Origin: Evernia prunastri | Lineage: Eukaryota > Ascomycota > Lecanoromycetes > Lecanorales > Parmeliaceae | Assembly (NCBI GenBank): GCA_003184365.1 | Contig: NKYR01000148.1 | Span: forward strand, 18,409 to 82,408 | Length of the DNA: 64,000 nucleotides | Direction of reading: 5' to 3' | Shown here: in pieces, positions 1 through 10,116 of the stretch | Layout of the letters: the number at the start of each line of letters is the position of its first letter | Position numbering within the stretch: the stretch's first letter is position 1 | The notes under the pieces: model-generated | Seen by the model: only the letters and a program-made list of their open reading frames with translations | What the model was told of the DNA's origin: nothing | Databases searched by the model: none | Made by a program: the position numbers and the translations under genes

Positions 1-827
1 CCAAGGCCGTCGTTGTGTTTTCCGCGCATTGGCAGGCAGATGGAAACAACAAGATCCAAGTTAACACAAAGGAGAATGCGGACTTGGTCTATGAGTAAGC
101 CGGATTCAAAAGGCCACCTTGCATCCTTTTCGATCAGCAGACTAATTTGACTGCAGCTTCTATGGGTTTCCAGGGCATTATTACAAAGGTAAGTCATCCA
201 CCATAAAGCCAATTGAGACGGAAAAGGCGAGGAATGCTGACGATTCGCCCAGAAAAATCCCCTTACGTTGGCAGCAAGCAAGTAGCAGCTAAAGTTATAG
301 ATTCGCTCCGATCACACAACATTGAGGTTGAAGCGGTCGAGAGGGGCCTGGATCATGGTATTTGGGCAAGCTTCAAGGTGGCTTTTGATCCAGAAGAGAA
401 TCCTTTGAACATACCCCTCGTGCAGGTCTCCCTCTTCTCCTCGGAAGACCCTCATCAGCATTACAACTTAGGCCGAGCTTTGGCCAACCTTCGTTCGCAG
501 AACATTGCCATTATCGTCTCTGGCATGGCCGTGCATAATCTCCGCGATTTGCGATTTGGAACATCCCGGCCGATGCCGTACACGAGTAGCTTCGATGAAG
601 CCTTGAAAGACGCCGTGACCAGTCTCCCTGCAGAGCGTGAGCAGAAGATGGCAGACCTCCTCAGGCGACCAGATGCGAGGCAAGCACACCCAACTTTTGA
701 CCATTTGCTACCCATCTTTGTGGGTGCAGGGGCAGCAGGAGACGACTTTGGAGAGCGTTTATACACCCTGAAGGAAGGGTCTATGAGTTGGGCCCAGTAC
801 AGGTTTGGTGAAGTGGCGGCCAATTGA
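1..827 (+). CDS. DODA-type (LigB-like) extradiol dioxygenase, 3' part
   Basis: The 5' end lies outside the window. Exons read as 1-94, 157-188 and 253-827. Introns 95-156 and 189-252 have GTAAGC and GTAAGT donors, and phases agree across both junctions. The protein begins within KAVVVFSAHWQADG, which carries the SAHW histidine expected to bind metal in this family. The DFYGFPGHYYK stretch follows across the first intron. Further conserved blocks are GLDHGIWASFKVAF, a PLVQVSLF strand and GMAVHNLRDL. The family uses a non-haem metal centre to cleave catechol-type rings (for example 4,5-DOPA) and is usually cytosolic. The substrate cannot be told from sequence. The protein ends at 825-827 with a C-terminal SWAQYRFG segment typical of the family. 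Family assignment is secure; substrate is not. Confidence 0.9.
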
Positions 828-1869
828 ACAAATTCCAACGCAAGACACTGGTGTCTCAGAATAAACCATCCTGGGGGGGCTTTTGTTGGGCACAAATCGA
901 GGTAGAGATCTTTGAATATACGATGACAATGGATGAAAAGCCTCACCATGGCGATATTCCGTAGCAGATAATTCCTAGGATATAATGAATTCGGGAGACA
1001 AGCGAGACGGGAGCTTTGCACGCGAAGACTTGGAAAGTGCAAGCTCTAAGAAAGGGAGGTCTTGATGGCCTAAGCCCCCAAATTGTGCAACCCTGGACGT
1101 CAATAGGAACCTCCGACTCGAGTCCTGAAGGCAAGAGACCCATAGAAGACGTGATTGTGATTCAAAGTCCCTGGAATAGCGACTGTCTTAAAGAGATCAA
1201 GCTCCCCATTTTCCATTCTCGCGCCTACTTTGTAAAAGGCTCCTTGACTAATCCTGTTATCGTCTCCTCAATCTCTTTGTTGCTGAGACCTTCAAGATGA
1301 CGATCAGCCTTGGAAATTCGACCTCAGCTTCCAGAGACATCATACCAGTCAGCGATTCCCGCTTCTCCTTGCCGTAATCTGCGTGTATGTATTAGCTCTG
1401 GCTGAAATCCAGTGCAACGGCCAGCGCTCACCATATCTGGCAAAAACAGTCGGCTCAGTATTCAAAGCTTCCCTGAGCATGATTGGTGTATGCGGATTAT
1501 TTTTTTTCATAGTGGGATACGCTCTTATAAGAAATGACCTGCGTTGGGTGCTTATTCAGTTCCTGCATTCACTGGAATGAGATGCGATTGCTTCAAACCT
1601 CGTAGCTGCACTGTGGTCTGAACTTTGGCAGAAGAGAAAGCGCACCTCCTTCAGGGATTTGGTGAAGGCGTACTTGGCCGACATGGTGGATTGGTAGCTG
1701 TTACTAATAAATTGTCGGCGAAGGCGAAGCTGTGAGCCTGTGGTTCGCAAGCTCTACTGTCCCTCGGTCGGATATTAATTTTTATTTCCGGGCGATAGTC
1801 GACTTCAACTTCGCCGACCTCCATCATCGGATTCGTCAGCCAGACTTCACTGCTCTCTGCTCTATCAAT
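828..1869. other. intergenic, no gene seen
   Basis: About 1 kb between two plus-strand genes. It should hold the 3' UTR of the dioxygenase and the promoter and 5' leader of the pyruvate carrier gene. Open frames here are short, mostly lack an ATG in good context, and resemble no family I know. Confidence 0.6.
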
Positions 1870-2552
1870 ATGACTTCACGAGCTGGTCTTAGATATTTTC
1901 AGAGCGCGAGACTCTCCCGCACTTTTGCTAAAAGGCCTTTGGGAAGAAGACACCAGTCTGCAGATGCGACCTCTGTTCGTACAGAAGGAATCTTTCAGCG
2001 ATTATGGAACAGTCCTGTGGGTGTCAAGACAGTGCATTTCTGGTAAGGAGTTCCTACTCTCCTTGTAATCAATCACTAATACTTCAAAGGGCCCCGGTCA
2101 TGAAGGTATGCCCAAGGAGATGTACCGTACTACCAATGGGAACTTTGCAACTGACTTCAGAGCAAGTGGAGCATTGTCCTTGCCGGCATAAGTGACTTTG
2201 CTCGACCAGCTGAAAGTCTCTCCCTGACCCAGAATATCGCTCTCACAGCCACCGGCGTCATCTGGACTCGGTGGTGTTTCGTCATCAAACCGCGAAACCT
2301 CCTGTACGAACAGGCATCGATCGAGGACTTCCCTTCCAAACCGAGACTAACGACCTTCTCAGATTGGCTGCCGTAAATTTCTTCCTAGGATGTGTAGGTG
2401 TCACCCAAGTGACTCGAATCTTGATGTATCAACGGAGCCAGGAGGCTGCTTCAGCTGGGCAGATCGCAGAGAAGGACGCGAAAGAAGTAGCAAACACTGC
2501 TAAGGGCATTGTAGCAAATCCTGAGGGCGCGGTTCAAAAGGCTGGTAAATGA
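1870..2552 (+). CDS. mitochondrial pyruvate carrier subunit (MPC2/3 type)
   Basis: Four exons: 1870-2042, 2090-2105, 2167-2303 and 2363-2552, giving 171 aa. Introns of 47, 61 and 59 bp keep phase. The start is the first ATG of the frame that leads into an Arg/Ser-rich presequence-like N-terminus (MTSRAGLRYFQSARLSRTF), suggesting mitochondrial targeting. The MPC core then follows in order: FWAPVMKW, LAGISDFARPAE, the LTQNIALTATGVIWTRW helix, and the FVIKPRN and AAVNFFLGC segments that precede the last helix. MPC subunits form a heterodimer in the inner mitochondrial membrane that imports pyruvate. The C-terminal tail after ILMYQRS is Ala/Lys-rich and poorly conserved in the family. Exon 2 is only 16 nt, but without it the invariant APVMK block is lost. 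Whether this is the Mpc2 or Mpc3 paralogue is not decidable here. Confidence 0.93.
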
Positions 2553-3436
2553 GTGGTTCTCTGTCCAGTCATCAGCGCAGGGGTTTGAACTTTGATGTTG
2601 CTGCGAGATCTCATGTCGAACCGTATCCTCATATTATTATAGGGGGGGCCATACAGATAGAACAAGAGCTAGTTTGGCTGTCACCCTTCCGTGCTGAGAA
2701 TTCTGTTCACGGCTATCTGAATACAGTGGGTTTAAATGGATCTGAATGGGAAACTAGATCTAGGTGCTATTCCTTTCTCTAACATCAACTAGTGGACATT
2801 CATTAGAGTAGGTTAGCATTGGCGACATCTGAAAGAAAGCAGCCTCGAGTTCCGCCATGCAATTGAGCCCATGCCGGATCCTTCCAACCGTCGACCAGCA
2901 GACATACACTGATCTCAGTTCATACTAATACTCGGAACGGAACAGATCGGAAACTCTGCCATGTCCTTCACTAGAATGGCGGGACCTGCTTTGCGGACGG
3001 TTTGTTCCTCTACATTTTGCGATTGAGGTCTAGAGCGCCCTTTCCGAAGGTTAATGAGGAAAAAAGTGAGAGTTGACGGCGCTATGCTCGTCAACACTTA
3101 TTTTCGTGTGACGAGGCGCAGCCTGACAAGAAAACCCTATCATGGAAGATATGAACCTGGAAACATCTGATGCCGCCGTCGTACACCGTACACCATACCA
3201 AACGACGCGGCACTGAAACAGAGGATGCCGAAGCCGATCCCGGAATATGATGGCTCCACGCTATGCTGTGTCATGAGTTGCCGCGCCGTGAAAGTGCTTG
3301 AGGGGCCTAGTGCTGCTTGTGGAAGTAGGAAGTGGATGGGAACCCTATACAGTTTGCATGGTAGAATTTCGAGTGGCAAGAGGTTTAACACAAATCGGTA
3401 GATGCTACCGACTCTGGGAATGGAGTGCTAGCTGCC
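2553..3436. other. intergenic between convergent genes
   Basis: About 880 bp between the 3' ends of the pyruvate carrier (+) and the Nup53-like gene (-). An 83-codon minus-strand frame at 3140-3391 has one hydrophobic stretch but no recognisable family, so it is not called. Otherwise nothing is seen. Confidence 0.55.
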
Positions 3437-6198
3437 CTATTCGTCCTTTAGGTTGCAAAAATTGCTATTGAGATGAGCGTCGATCCAGTTCCAGACGCAC
3501 CAATACCAACTCGCTCGGGACCAGTCAAAGTCCCCATTCTCTGTCAGAGGGGGCCCGTTGCCAATGAAATCACCAGGGATCACGCCCCAGCTTCTGAGCC
3601 ACTGGAGCTGTCGGTCAGTCCAGGTTGGCTGAGGTAAAAATGCTTCAGTCGCAGGACGAAGTACGGTGCGCTGTCGGTCCTTGAAATATCTCATCATGGC
3701 AGGATTGGACTCTGCGGCCGATGAATCTGTGGCGGTTTGAGTTGCAGGAGATGACATGATTTCTTCGGCCTGCGGTGGGTGACGGTTGCGCAAATTGGGA
3801 TCATCCGGACCTGTAGCCGTCGCCGATGATGCCGTAGAGGAAGAAGATGATGCGGCGTCTTTGGATCCTTGGGTATTTCCTTGTATTTTGGCAAGCATGC
3901 CGAAAGACCTCGGAAGTGTAGATGTCGGTCGTTGCTGATTGATCGCATGCTGCGAGAAGGCGGCACTCAGTGTCTGTGAAGGCCGACGTGGAGGTTTTGG
4001 ATTGCCAAAGGATCCTCCTTGCTGGTCTTCTTCTCGGACCGGGATAGGCTCGTCAGTTTCGGGCCGCGTGCCGTTGTATAGCTCGGCGAATACCCAGTGA
4101 CCATAAATCTGTTGTGGGGAGTTCTCCACAGCTCGGTCCGCGGCTTCTGCGGAATCGCAAGTGAGTCGCACCCAGCTTTCACCTCCAGCATAGTGTCTAG
4201 CCATCTCACGCTCCGGATCAGTCAGTTTCCTCGGGTGGACCGAAGACGAGCTGAGGGCGTTGGGATATCTTTGAAGCCCGGTAGGAGGTCGACGGGCATA
4301 GTCCTCGCAGATCATGCCATGGGAAACCTTTTCGTAGGTATCGATAGCTGCCCATTGGGTACTTGGAGAGAAACCGGACACTATGATCTGCGTTGGCTCT
4401 TTGTTGTGCGAGGGGCGATGATGTGAGGCAATGTTGCCGTCATTTTGAGTTCGTGTAGATGCATTCGCTTGCTGCTGGAATTCAATGGCTCTCTGGGTAT
4501 CGTAGTTCAAGGCTGATGCAAAACCATCCAGGGTGGGATTGATTTCTTTCTTCGCTGGAGTTGCGCTTCTCGTTCTAGAGGGAGTCTTGCGTCGGGTCGA
4601 CTTGCCGAATGATCCTTTCTCTTCGACGAGGCGTTTCTGAACGCGCGGGGCATCAGGGTGACCAGCGGGGTACTCGAGTGCGTAGGGTAGCTTGCCTCCT
4701 TTGCCATCGGGAGCTCGCTCCTCGAGCGGAACACTATGGAATTGGGTAGGTCTGCCGGTGCCTGGCATCATCTTTGTTCTCTTAGCGGGAGGGGAAGATG
4801 GAATTTCTCGCCGCTCCTTGCTGCCGGGAATCCTGCGCGAGTGCACTATATACTCCAATGAATCATAGACGTACTCTGAGTAAGGGTCTTCGGGAGGAGC
4901 TTTGCGTTTTTTGTAAGTGATTCTGACCAAAGCATGAAGAGGTCAGCGAGGTACCTCAACACACATAGGGCTGAAAATTGACTCGCATGTCACGTGCGAG
5001 GGTACAACTTACACGCCACATCTCGACACATCGTCCTCACAGAATTTAAAAAATCTAGGGAATGCCGTTCTGGCCCTCGCCATCAACACCTCCTTTCCCT
5101 CTCCCTCCTCCATCCTCAGTATGTGATCAGCAAAGTTCCAAGCGTCTCTGTATGACTCACGTTGGTCTGTCGTCACCCAACATGCTTTCTGCAGGATTGC
5201 AGCCATATGCTCTTGGCGGGGTCCGCGGATGCCGCGAGCCCACGAACGGATTGCGGCCTCGAGGCTCGATTGTCGGCTGTTGTTCACATCTGCAGTGAGC
5301 GTTGCGAAGCCGTGTCCTGGCAATGCCACCCAGTGATCGAGCGCCAGATTGGAATCCTTGTCCAGTGCATCCATCCTCATATGGTCGCGATACCATGTTT
5401 TCGTCATGGCACCACTGGAATTATCACCAACTTGGAATGGACTTCGGCCTGACTGCTGAAAATAGAGGCCCACGAGTGTCTCCCAGACGAGAGGATCGCT
5501 AATCGCGAGCTGCTCTAGGACTTGCTGGTCCTGCTGAGCCGTGTGAGCGGCATTTGCTCCCCAAGGATGGCTTGCGTGGGCGATAGGCGCAGGTGTCCAT
5601 GTGGGGTTGGTTTTCCATGGAATGGCATCGACATTGGGTTGTGGTACGGCCGGCGCATACCTGGAGGCTTGCTTGCCACCCCAAGGAATCGCTCTGACCT
5701 CGGGTGTCGGCGCGATCGGCGCAGTTGTTGGACGGCCGAAGTTCCAAGAGACTGCGTTTGTCGAGGGGACTGATGTTGACTGAGTGGCATTAAAGACCGA
5801 TGCTGCGGACGCGGAGACGAGGGACTGCGGTCTGGTGATCCGCGACTCGAGTGACTGGGACGTGGCAGGGACCTGACTGCTGACCGCTACAGCGGCTGGA
5901 GGAAGTGCCATGGGTGCAGTGGACTCGGGTGTAGATGGAGGATAGGAGCGTGTCTTGGGAGGTGAGTGAGGGGTGGCTGGCTGTGCTAAGGGATGTGAGT
6001 CGTGGCCGTGATGTTGGACGGAAGCCCTTGCAAGATGGAGCGATGCTGCTGTGCCTGTGCGAGTACTTTATCGGCGATGGGAGAGGACGCCGTTAGGGAT
6101 GGTGATGGCTCTGGAGGGGAAGCCTGGGAAAACGAGATGACTGGGCTGGCTTTCAAGGCAGCGTCCCTTCTGCGTCCAGCTTTACTGGGAACGGTCAT
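3437..6198 (-). CDS. Nup53/Nup35-type RRM nucleoporin-like protein
   Basis: Three exons on the minus strand: 6198-6067, 5980-5013 and 4922-3437, giving 861 aa. The second intron (4923-5012) is clear: GTAAGT donor, GCTGAC branch, CAG acceptor. It joins ...SRCGV to ITYKKRKAPP. The first intron (5981-6066, GTACTC donor) is inferred because the frame shifts between an ATG-started N-terminus and the second exon. The N-terminal third is Ser/Pro/Thr-rich and repeats an A-I-P-W motif. The middle is helical and unrecognised. An RRM-like fold follows, from PTQIIVSGFSPSTQWAAIDT to the SAEAADRAVENSP and GHWVFAELYNG segments. This arrangement matches the Nup53/Nup35/Nup40 RRM type, in which the domain mediates dimerisation rather than RNA binding. 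Location would be the nuclear pore. The C-terminus ends in a Trp-rich segment (WSRASWYWCVWNWI) that could contact membrane. Family call is good; the exact start is less so. Confidence 0.78.
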
Positions 6199-6534
6199 GA
6201 GAATATGTGTCAGCGGGGTGGTCTTGTGGAATGATGTTCTGCGGTGTTATGAGAGCAGAAGGTCTACCAAGTCTACGTCGCCGTGTTATTGCTAACTCTC
6301 ATCGATGCTGACTCCTCTATTGATAATGGCACTTTGGTCTATATTGTCAATACGTATTGTTTAGGGACAATAGCTACGGATCTGTTGAAAACTGGTAAAA
6401 TTCTTATTGTTCACATACTTCGAAACCCCACTTACGTATTGTTCCTTATAGACAAAACGAGGTCTGCAGCTACTACAACAAAACGAAGATATCTGTTCCT
6501 GAAGGTGGGTTGTGCCTGAGCATCTGAAGGTTAT
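6199..6534. other. intergenic, promoter of the Nup53-like gene
   Basis: A short AT-rich gap between two minus-strand genes. It must contain the promoter of the downstream Nup53-like gene and the 3' UTR of the photolyase gene. No distinct signal is recognised. Confidence 0.5.
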
Positions 6535-8489
6535 TCAATGATCTGTAAACTCATTTGCTCTGTCTAATACTCCTTTCCTGCTCTGACCCCTTGACTTCTC
6601 GCCTCGTCCTCTTCCGTGGTAACTTCCACCCCCTTCAGCACCACCTCGACTGCCACCGGCTTTCCCTCCCTTGCCTCCACCTCGACCACCTCGACCACCT
6701 CGTCTACCAGCATTCCTTCCTACGTGGTACTCGATCTTTCTCAGGGGGTGCTCAATCCATTCAACGCCCGATAGCTTGAGTTCCGCTTTTATTTCCGCTT
6801 TCATCTTCCACGGTTGAAAGACGGCCTGAGGATCATCCAAAGGGCGCAGTTCTGCCATCCAAGTTTTAACATATTCTGCGTGCGGATCGTAGTCATTAGC
6901 CTGCTTGACAGGATTGAACACCCGCGCTTCCCTGGGATCATTCCCAACGCCCGCGGTATAGTTCCAGTTAAGCCAATTACTACTCAAGTCGTAGTCCACA
7001 AGAAGACACTCATACCATTCTGCGCCAATCCTCCAATCAATACCTAGATGTTTTGCCAGGAATGATGCGACGTTTTGGCGCAGCCTGTTGCTTGTATAAC
7101 CAGTCAAAAATAGTTCGCGCTGACTGGCGTCGATGAACCCTGTGCCCGTTGTGCCCTCAAGAAAGCGAGTCACTTGTCGCTGAGTTTCTTTGTCTTTCTG
7201 AGGGTATGCCCAAGAAGTAGAGCTGTCGTCCTTTAGACCTCCTATACGAAAGAGACGTGGCCCAAATTTACGGGTAGTCAATCGGAAGTAGTCCCTCCAC
7301 TGTATAGTTTCGCAATTAGTAATGCTCTGTGGGGGTGGTTCCAGAGGCAGAAGACATCTCCCAGAGGCCAGAAAGGGTTTCCGGCTCCAAAAACATGATA
7401 TTAAGGGGAATGATGGGTCAGAAATACCAGCAACTCAAATCGTACTGCAGCAGTCCCCTTGTTCTCACCCTTTCCATAACCGTGCGCGCCTTTGCCTAAA
7501 TCTGTCTTTCCATCTTCGAAGTTCAGAAGATAACCATGAATTTGGCGTGCTGTAATACATCCCAGCGCGAGCCATGAGGAAAGTTTCGTGCTGAAGTCGA
7601 GTCCAAGCATACCGTTCCGTGAGTCTTTGTACGTTGTCATTGCGCCGGTATCGACGAGATGGCGGATGCGCTCGTGCCCAGCATTCTCACCGCCAGGGAA
7701 AGGGTGCACGGTTGTTGCCTCTGCGGGCCACTTTGGTGGACTGGAGAGACCTAAATTTGGATCTAAAGGTAGGACAAGTTTTGCGATGGTATTTTCGAGT
7801 GTCGTTGGTATTGTGAAAGGGTACAGCTGAGAGGGTATCGACGATGGCAGAGGTGGCAATTCCGAAGGAGAAGGAAGAACCCCGCGGGGGGCTTCTCTGA
7901 GAGGCTCGATTTGCTTTCTATAAGAGGTGTAGGTCTCTGGCAGGTCTTGAGGATTTTCGAATGGAAGGTCTCGATCATCCACGTAGTATTTTCCATCCGT
8001 CCATAGCGTGAATTCGGTTCCCGCCCTCTCAGCGGCCTTCTTCACATCTCGCTCTTCCCTCTTCTCTTCCACACCTTCCTCACCTGTCATCCAAACCGCG
8101 ACAACGTCGGTGTTCTCTTTCTTGAACGCATTGAGTAAACCATCGATTACTTGTCCCACCAATCCTACTCGAATCTCTAGGCCACTGCCAGTTTCATGCA
8201 ACGATTTCTTGAGGTCCCAAACACTTTCTGCAAGAAATTTGGCTCTGTGATGGCCGCATCTCCAGAATCCAGCGACGTTCGATCGAGCCTCGGGAAAAGG
8301 GGAATGCTCGGATTCGGAAAGAAACCCGGAAACTTCTATTTGCTGTGCGGCGAATACATAAATTGGCAGGAAATGTGTGTACAAATTTTGGGACTGCTGA
8401 AAGATTCTGGAAACTTCCGTGAAGATGGGGTTATCAGCAAGGCGGAGATCCCGCCTCAAAAGATATATGAGGACACGAGGTGAAGACAT
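6535..8489 (-). CDS. cryptochrome DASH (photolyase family) with RGG-rich tail
   Basis: Two exons: 8489-7428 and 7299-6535, giving 608 aa. The 128 bp intron (7300-7427) joins VRFELL to WRDYFRLTTRKFG in phase. The start is an ATG followed by SSPRVLIYLLRRDLRLADN, the standard Rossmann opening of the N-terminal photolyase domain. The FAD domain shows TYKDSRNGMLGLDFSTKLSSWLALG, WRDYFR, TGTGFIDASQREL, GYTSNRLRQNVASFLAKHLGIDWR and GAEWYECLLVDYDLSSNWLNW. The DASH subgroup is indicated by the WRDYFRLTTRKFG and NRLRQNVASFLA blocks. DASH proteins bind FAD and an antenna and repair CPDs, mainly in single-stranded DNA. Some fungal members act as light-response regulators. The last 60 or so residues are a Gly/Arg tail (RRGGRGGRGGGKGG and similar) of the kind that binds RNA or DNA. 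Confidence 0.94.
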
Positions 8490-9304
8490 GGATTAGGGAC
8501 GCAAATTGAAGTGATAAGTTACAAGCAAGTTGCGAAGGGATACTTGGTATGAATTCAAGCAGCTTTTCAGATCTCGAGAGGGGAAAATGGTTGTCAATTA
8601 TGTTGAGTAAATGCAAACACTATAGAATGGTGGCAATCTAGGTATTCAAAAGCTTGATATTTAACAAATTATACTCGTACTCGCAGTCAGGAAACGGAAG
8701 ATGTCACCATCGCAGGGGTATCCTTCCTCAACATGCTGAAATCCAGGGAGTGGCTATCAGCTAAGAATCCACGACGTTACCACAGAAGGTTACTTTAGAA
8801 AACACACCAGAAAGATGATCATATGTTGACTCGCGGGCAAACGTTGAATTGTCTTGGTGTGTCATTAAAGAGGTAATGACATCATTCGCTGCTCGCGGTC
8901 AGCGCAGGCGGCAATCCAGCGCTACTTATTAATCATGCCCTCCAAGGACTTGCCTCGTGTCTCGGCAAAAGATGCTGATCTATATGGTCGTATATAGACA
9001 TTACCATATTCGAAACGATAACCTTCGTAGCCAGTTCATGTTGATGCCTGGGAAGGTGCTCAATTGTCAGGATCTTGCCGGAGTCAGTCATGAGATCTAC
9101 TGGTCAATAACCGAGAAACGCCTTTTCGCAAAACCAAGGTAGCAGCTCTCGTTCATGAGACTATGGCCAAATGCTACATACCAGGCAGACATCGATCGCT
9201 CCTGTATTTGTAAATGACAGGGCTTATTTTGCTTATGCTGAGCTCACTCCATAATGCTGGATCTGGTCATCCCACAAAGCCTTTTATGTCGTTCCAGGGC
9301 CCTA
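8490..9304. other. intergenic, photolyase promoter region
   Basis: About 800 bp between the 3' end of the NAC-beta gene and the start of the photolyase gene, both on the minus strand. The photolyase promoter should lie next to 8490. I see no gene and no repeat. Confidence 0.5.
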
Positions 9305-10116
9305 TCATTCGACTTTGCTCTCAAAGTTCTCCCCCTCCACCAGTTCTGGTATATCATCGTCATCTTCGTCCTCCGCCTTTCCTCCATCTCCTCCATCCTT
9401 CTTCTGTAAGCTCTGGTAGCTCTCTGCCAGTTTGCGCAAAGATGCAAGGCTGTCAGGGCCAAGCTGGTTCAGGATACCCGGGACGAGCTCGGTAAGTTCT
9501 TTGTCCTCGCCGGCGCCGTAGATGGCAAAAGTGTTCGAAGGTACGGATGCGTGGACTGTTCGAAGAATTTTTTAGCGAAGATATGTATGGGGGAGCATTT
9601 GTGGCGGGAGGAGAAAAGACGAAGGAAATGGCAGTGGCAAGGAGGGAACGGGGATAGATACTCTCGTTGATGCGACTTACCTTTAGGAGCAGCGAAGTGG
9701 ATCACATTGCCATCTTCTTTGAACATGTTGACCTCCTCAATCGCTTGAATAGGCTGAACGTTGAGCTTTTTCAGAGACGTTTGTAGCTTCTTGTCGTCTG
9801 TGCCGGATGACTTGTGGACCTTCTTCACTTTTCTCCGGGGCGTGCCCTTGCCGCTGTAGATGGAAATATAGTATTAGCTACTTCACCTACGTCGCAGGAA
9901 AGCTCAGCCTAAAGCCTGACGGAGTTCCATTCATCGGGCGGCACGGAAATTGAGAGATAATGCTCACTCACCCTAAAGTCCTTGCTTGTCAGCGGTAGTA
10001 GAGCTTGAATACAGGGTTGCGAAGGCATGGAAAAAGCTGATGCTAGGGAGGTCGTAACATCATTGCTCACCAATTCGCACCGACTGCTGCATCTTTGCCA
10101 ACTTTGCTTGATCCAT
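9305..10116 (-). CDS. EGD1: nascent polypeptide-associated complex subunit beta (NAC-beta/Egd1/BTF3)
   Basis: Exons on the minus strand: 10116-10071, a single base at 9972, 9853-9681 and 9555-9305, giving 156 aa. Introns are 98, 118 and 125 bp. The first exon encodes MDQAKLAKMQQSVRI plus one base. The third resumes at GKGTPRRKVKKVHK. Only the one-base exon (read tttag|g|gtgagt) restores the family sequence RIGGKGTPRRK; direct joining gives a stop. The NAC domain follows: KLNVQPIQAIEEVNMFKEDG, IHFAAPKVHASVPSNTFAIYG, then ELTELVPGILNQLGPDSLASL. The acidic tail ends DDDDIPELVEGENFESKVE. NAC is a heterodimer that binds ribosomes at the exit tunnel and shields nascent chains. The family call is certain; the microexon model needs transcript proof. 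Confidence 0.93.
9972..9972 (-). other. predicted 1-nt exon of the NAC-beta gene
   Basis: On the minus strand a 3' splice site (gctgac branch 15-20 nt upstream, ctttag) is followed by a single G and then a consensus donor gtgagt. Intron 9973-10070 starts with gtgagc. Intron 9854-9971 has a gctaat branch and ends tctacag. Reading att-g | g | c-ggc gives Ile-Gly-Gly and continues in the correct frame. Any other combination of the visible sites fails. Confidence 0.75.

Noticed and set aside
461..1042. 193-codon minus-strand frame
   Set aside because: Antisense shadow of the dioxygenase gene plus its 3' flank; no recognisable domain.
4923..4930. Separate gene starting at 4930
   Set aside because: The start is TTG inside an intron acceptor. 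Splicing 5013 to 4922 joins it in frame to the upstream exon.
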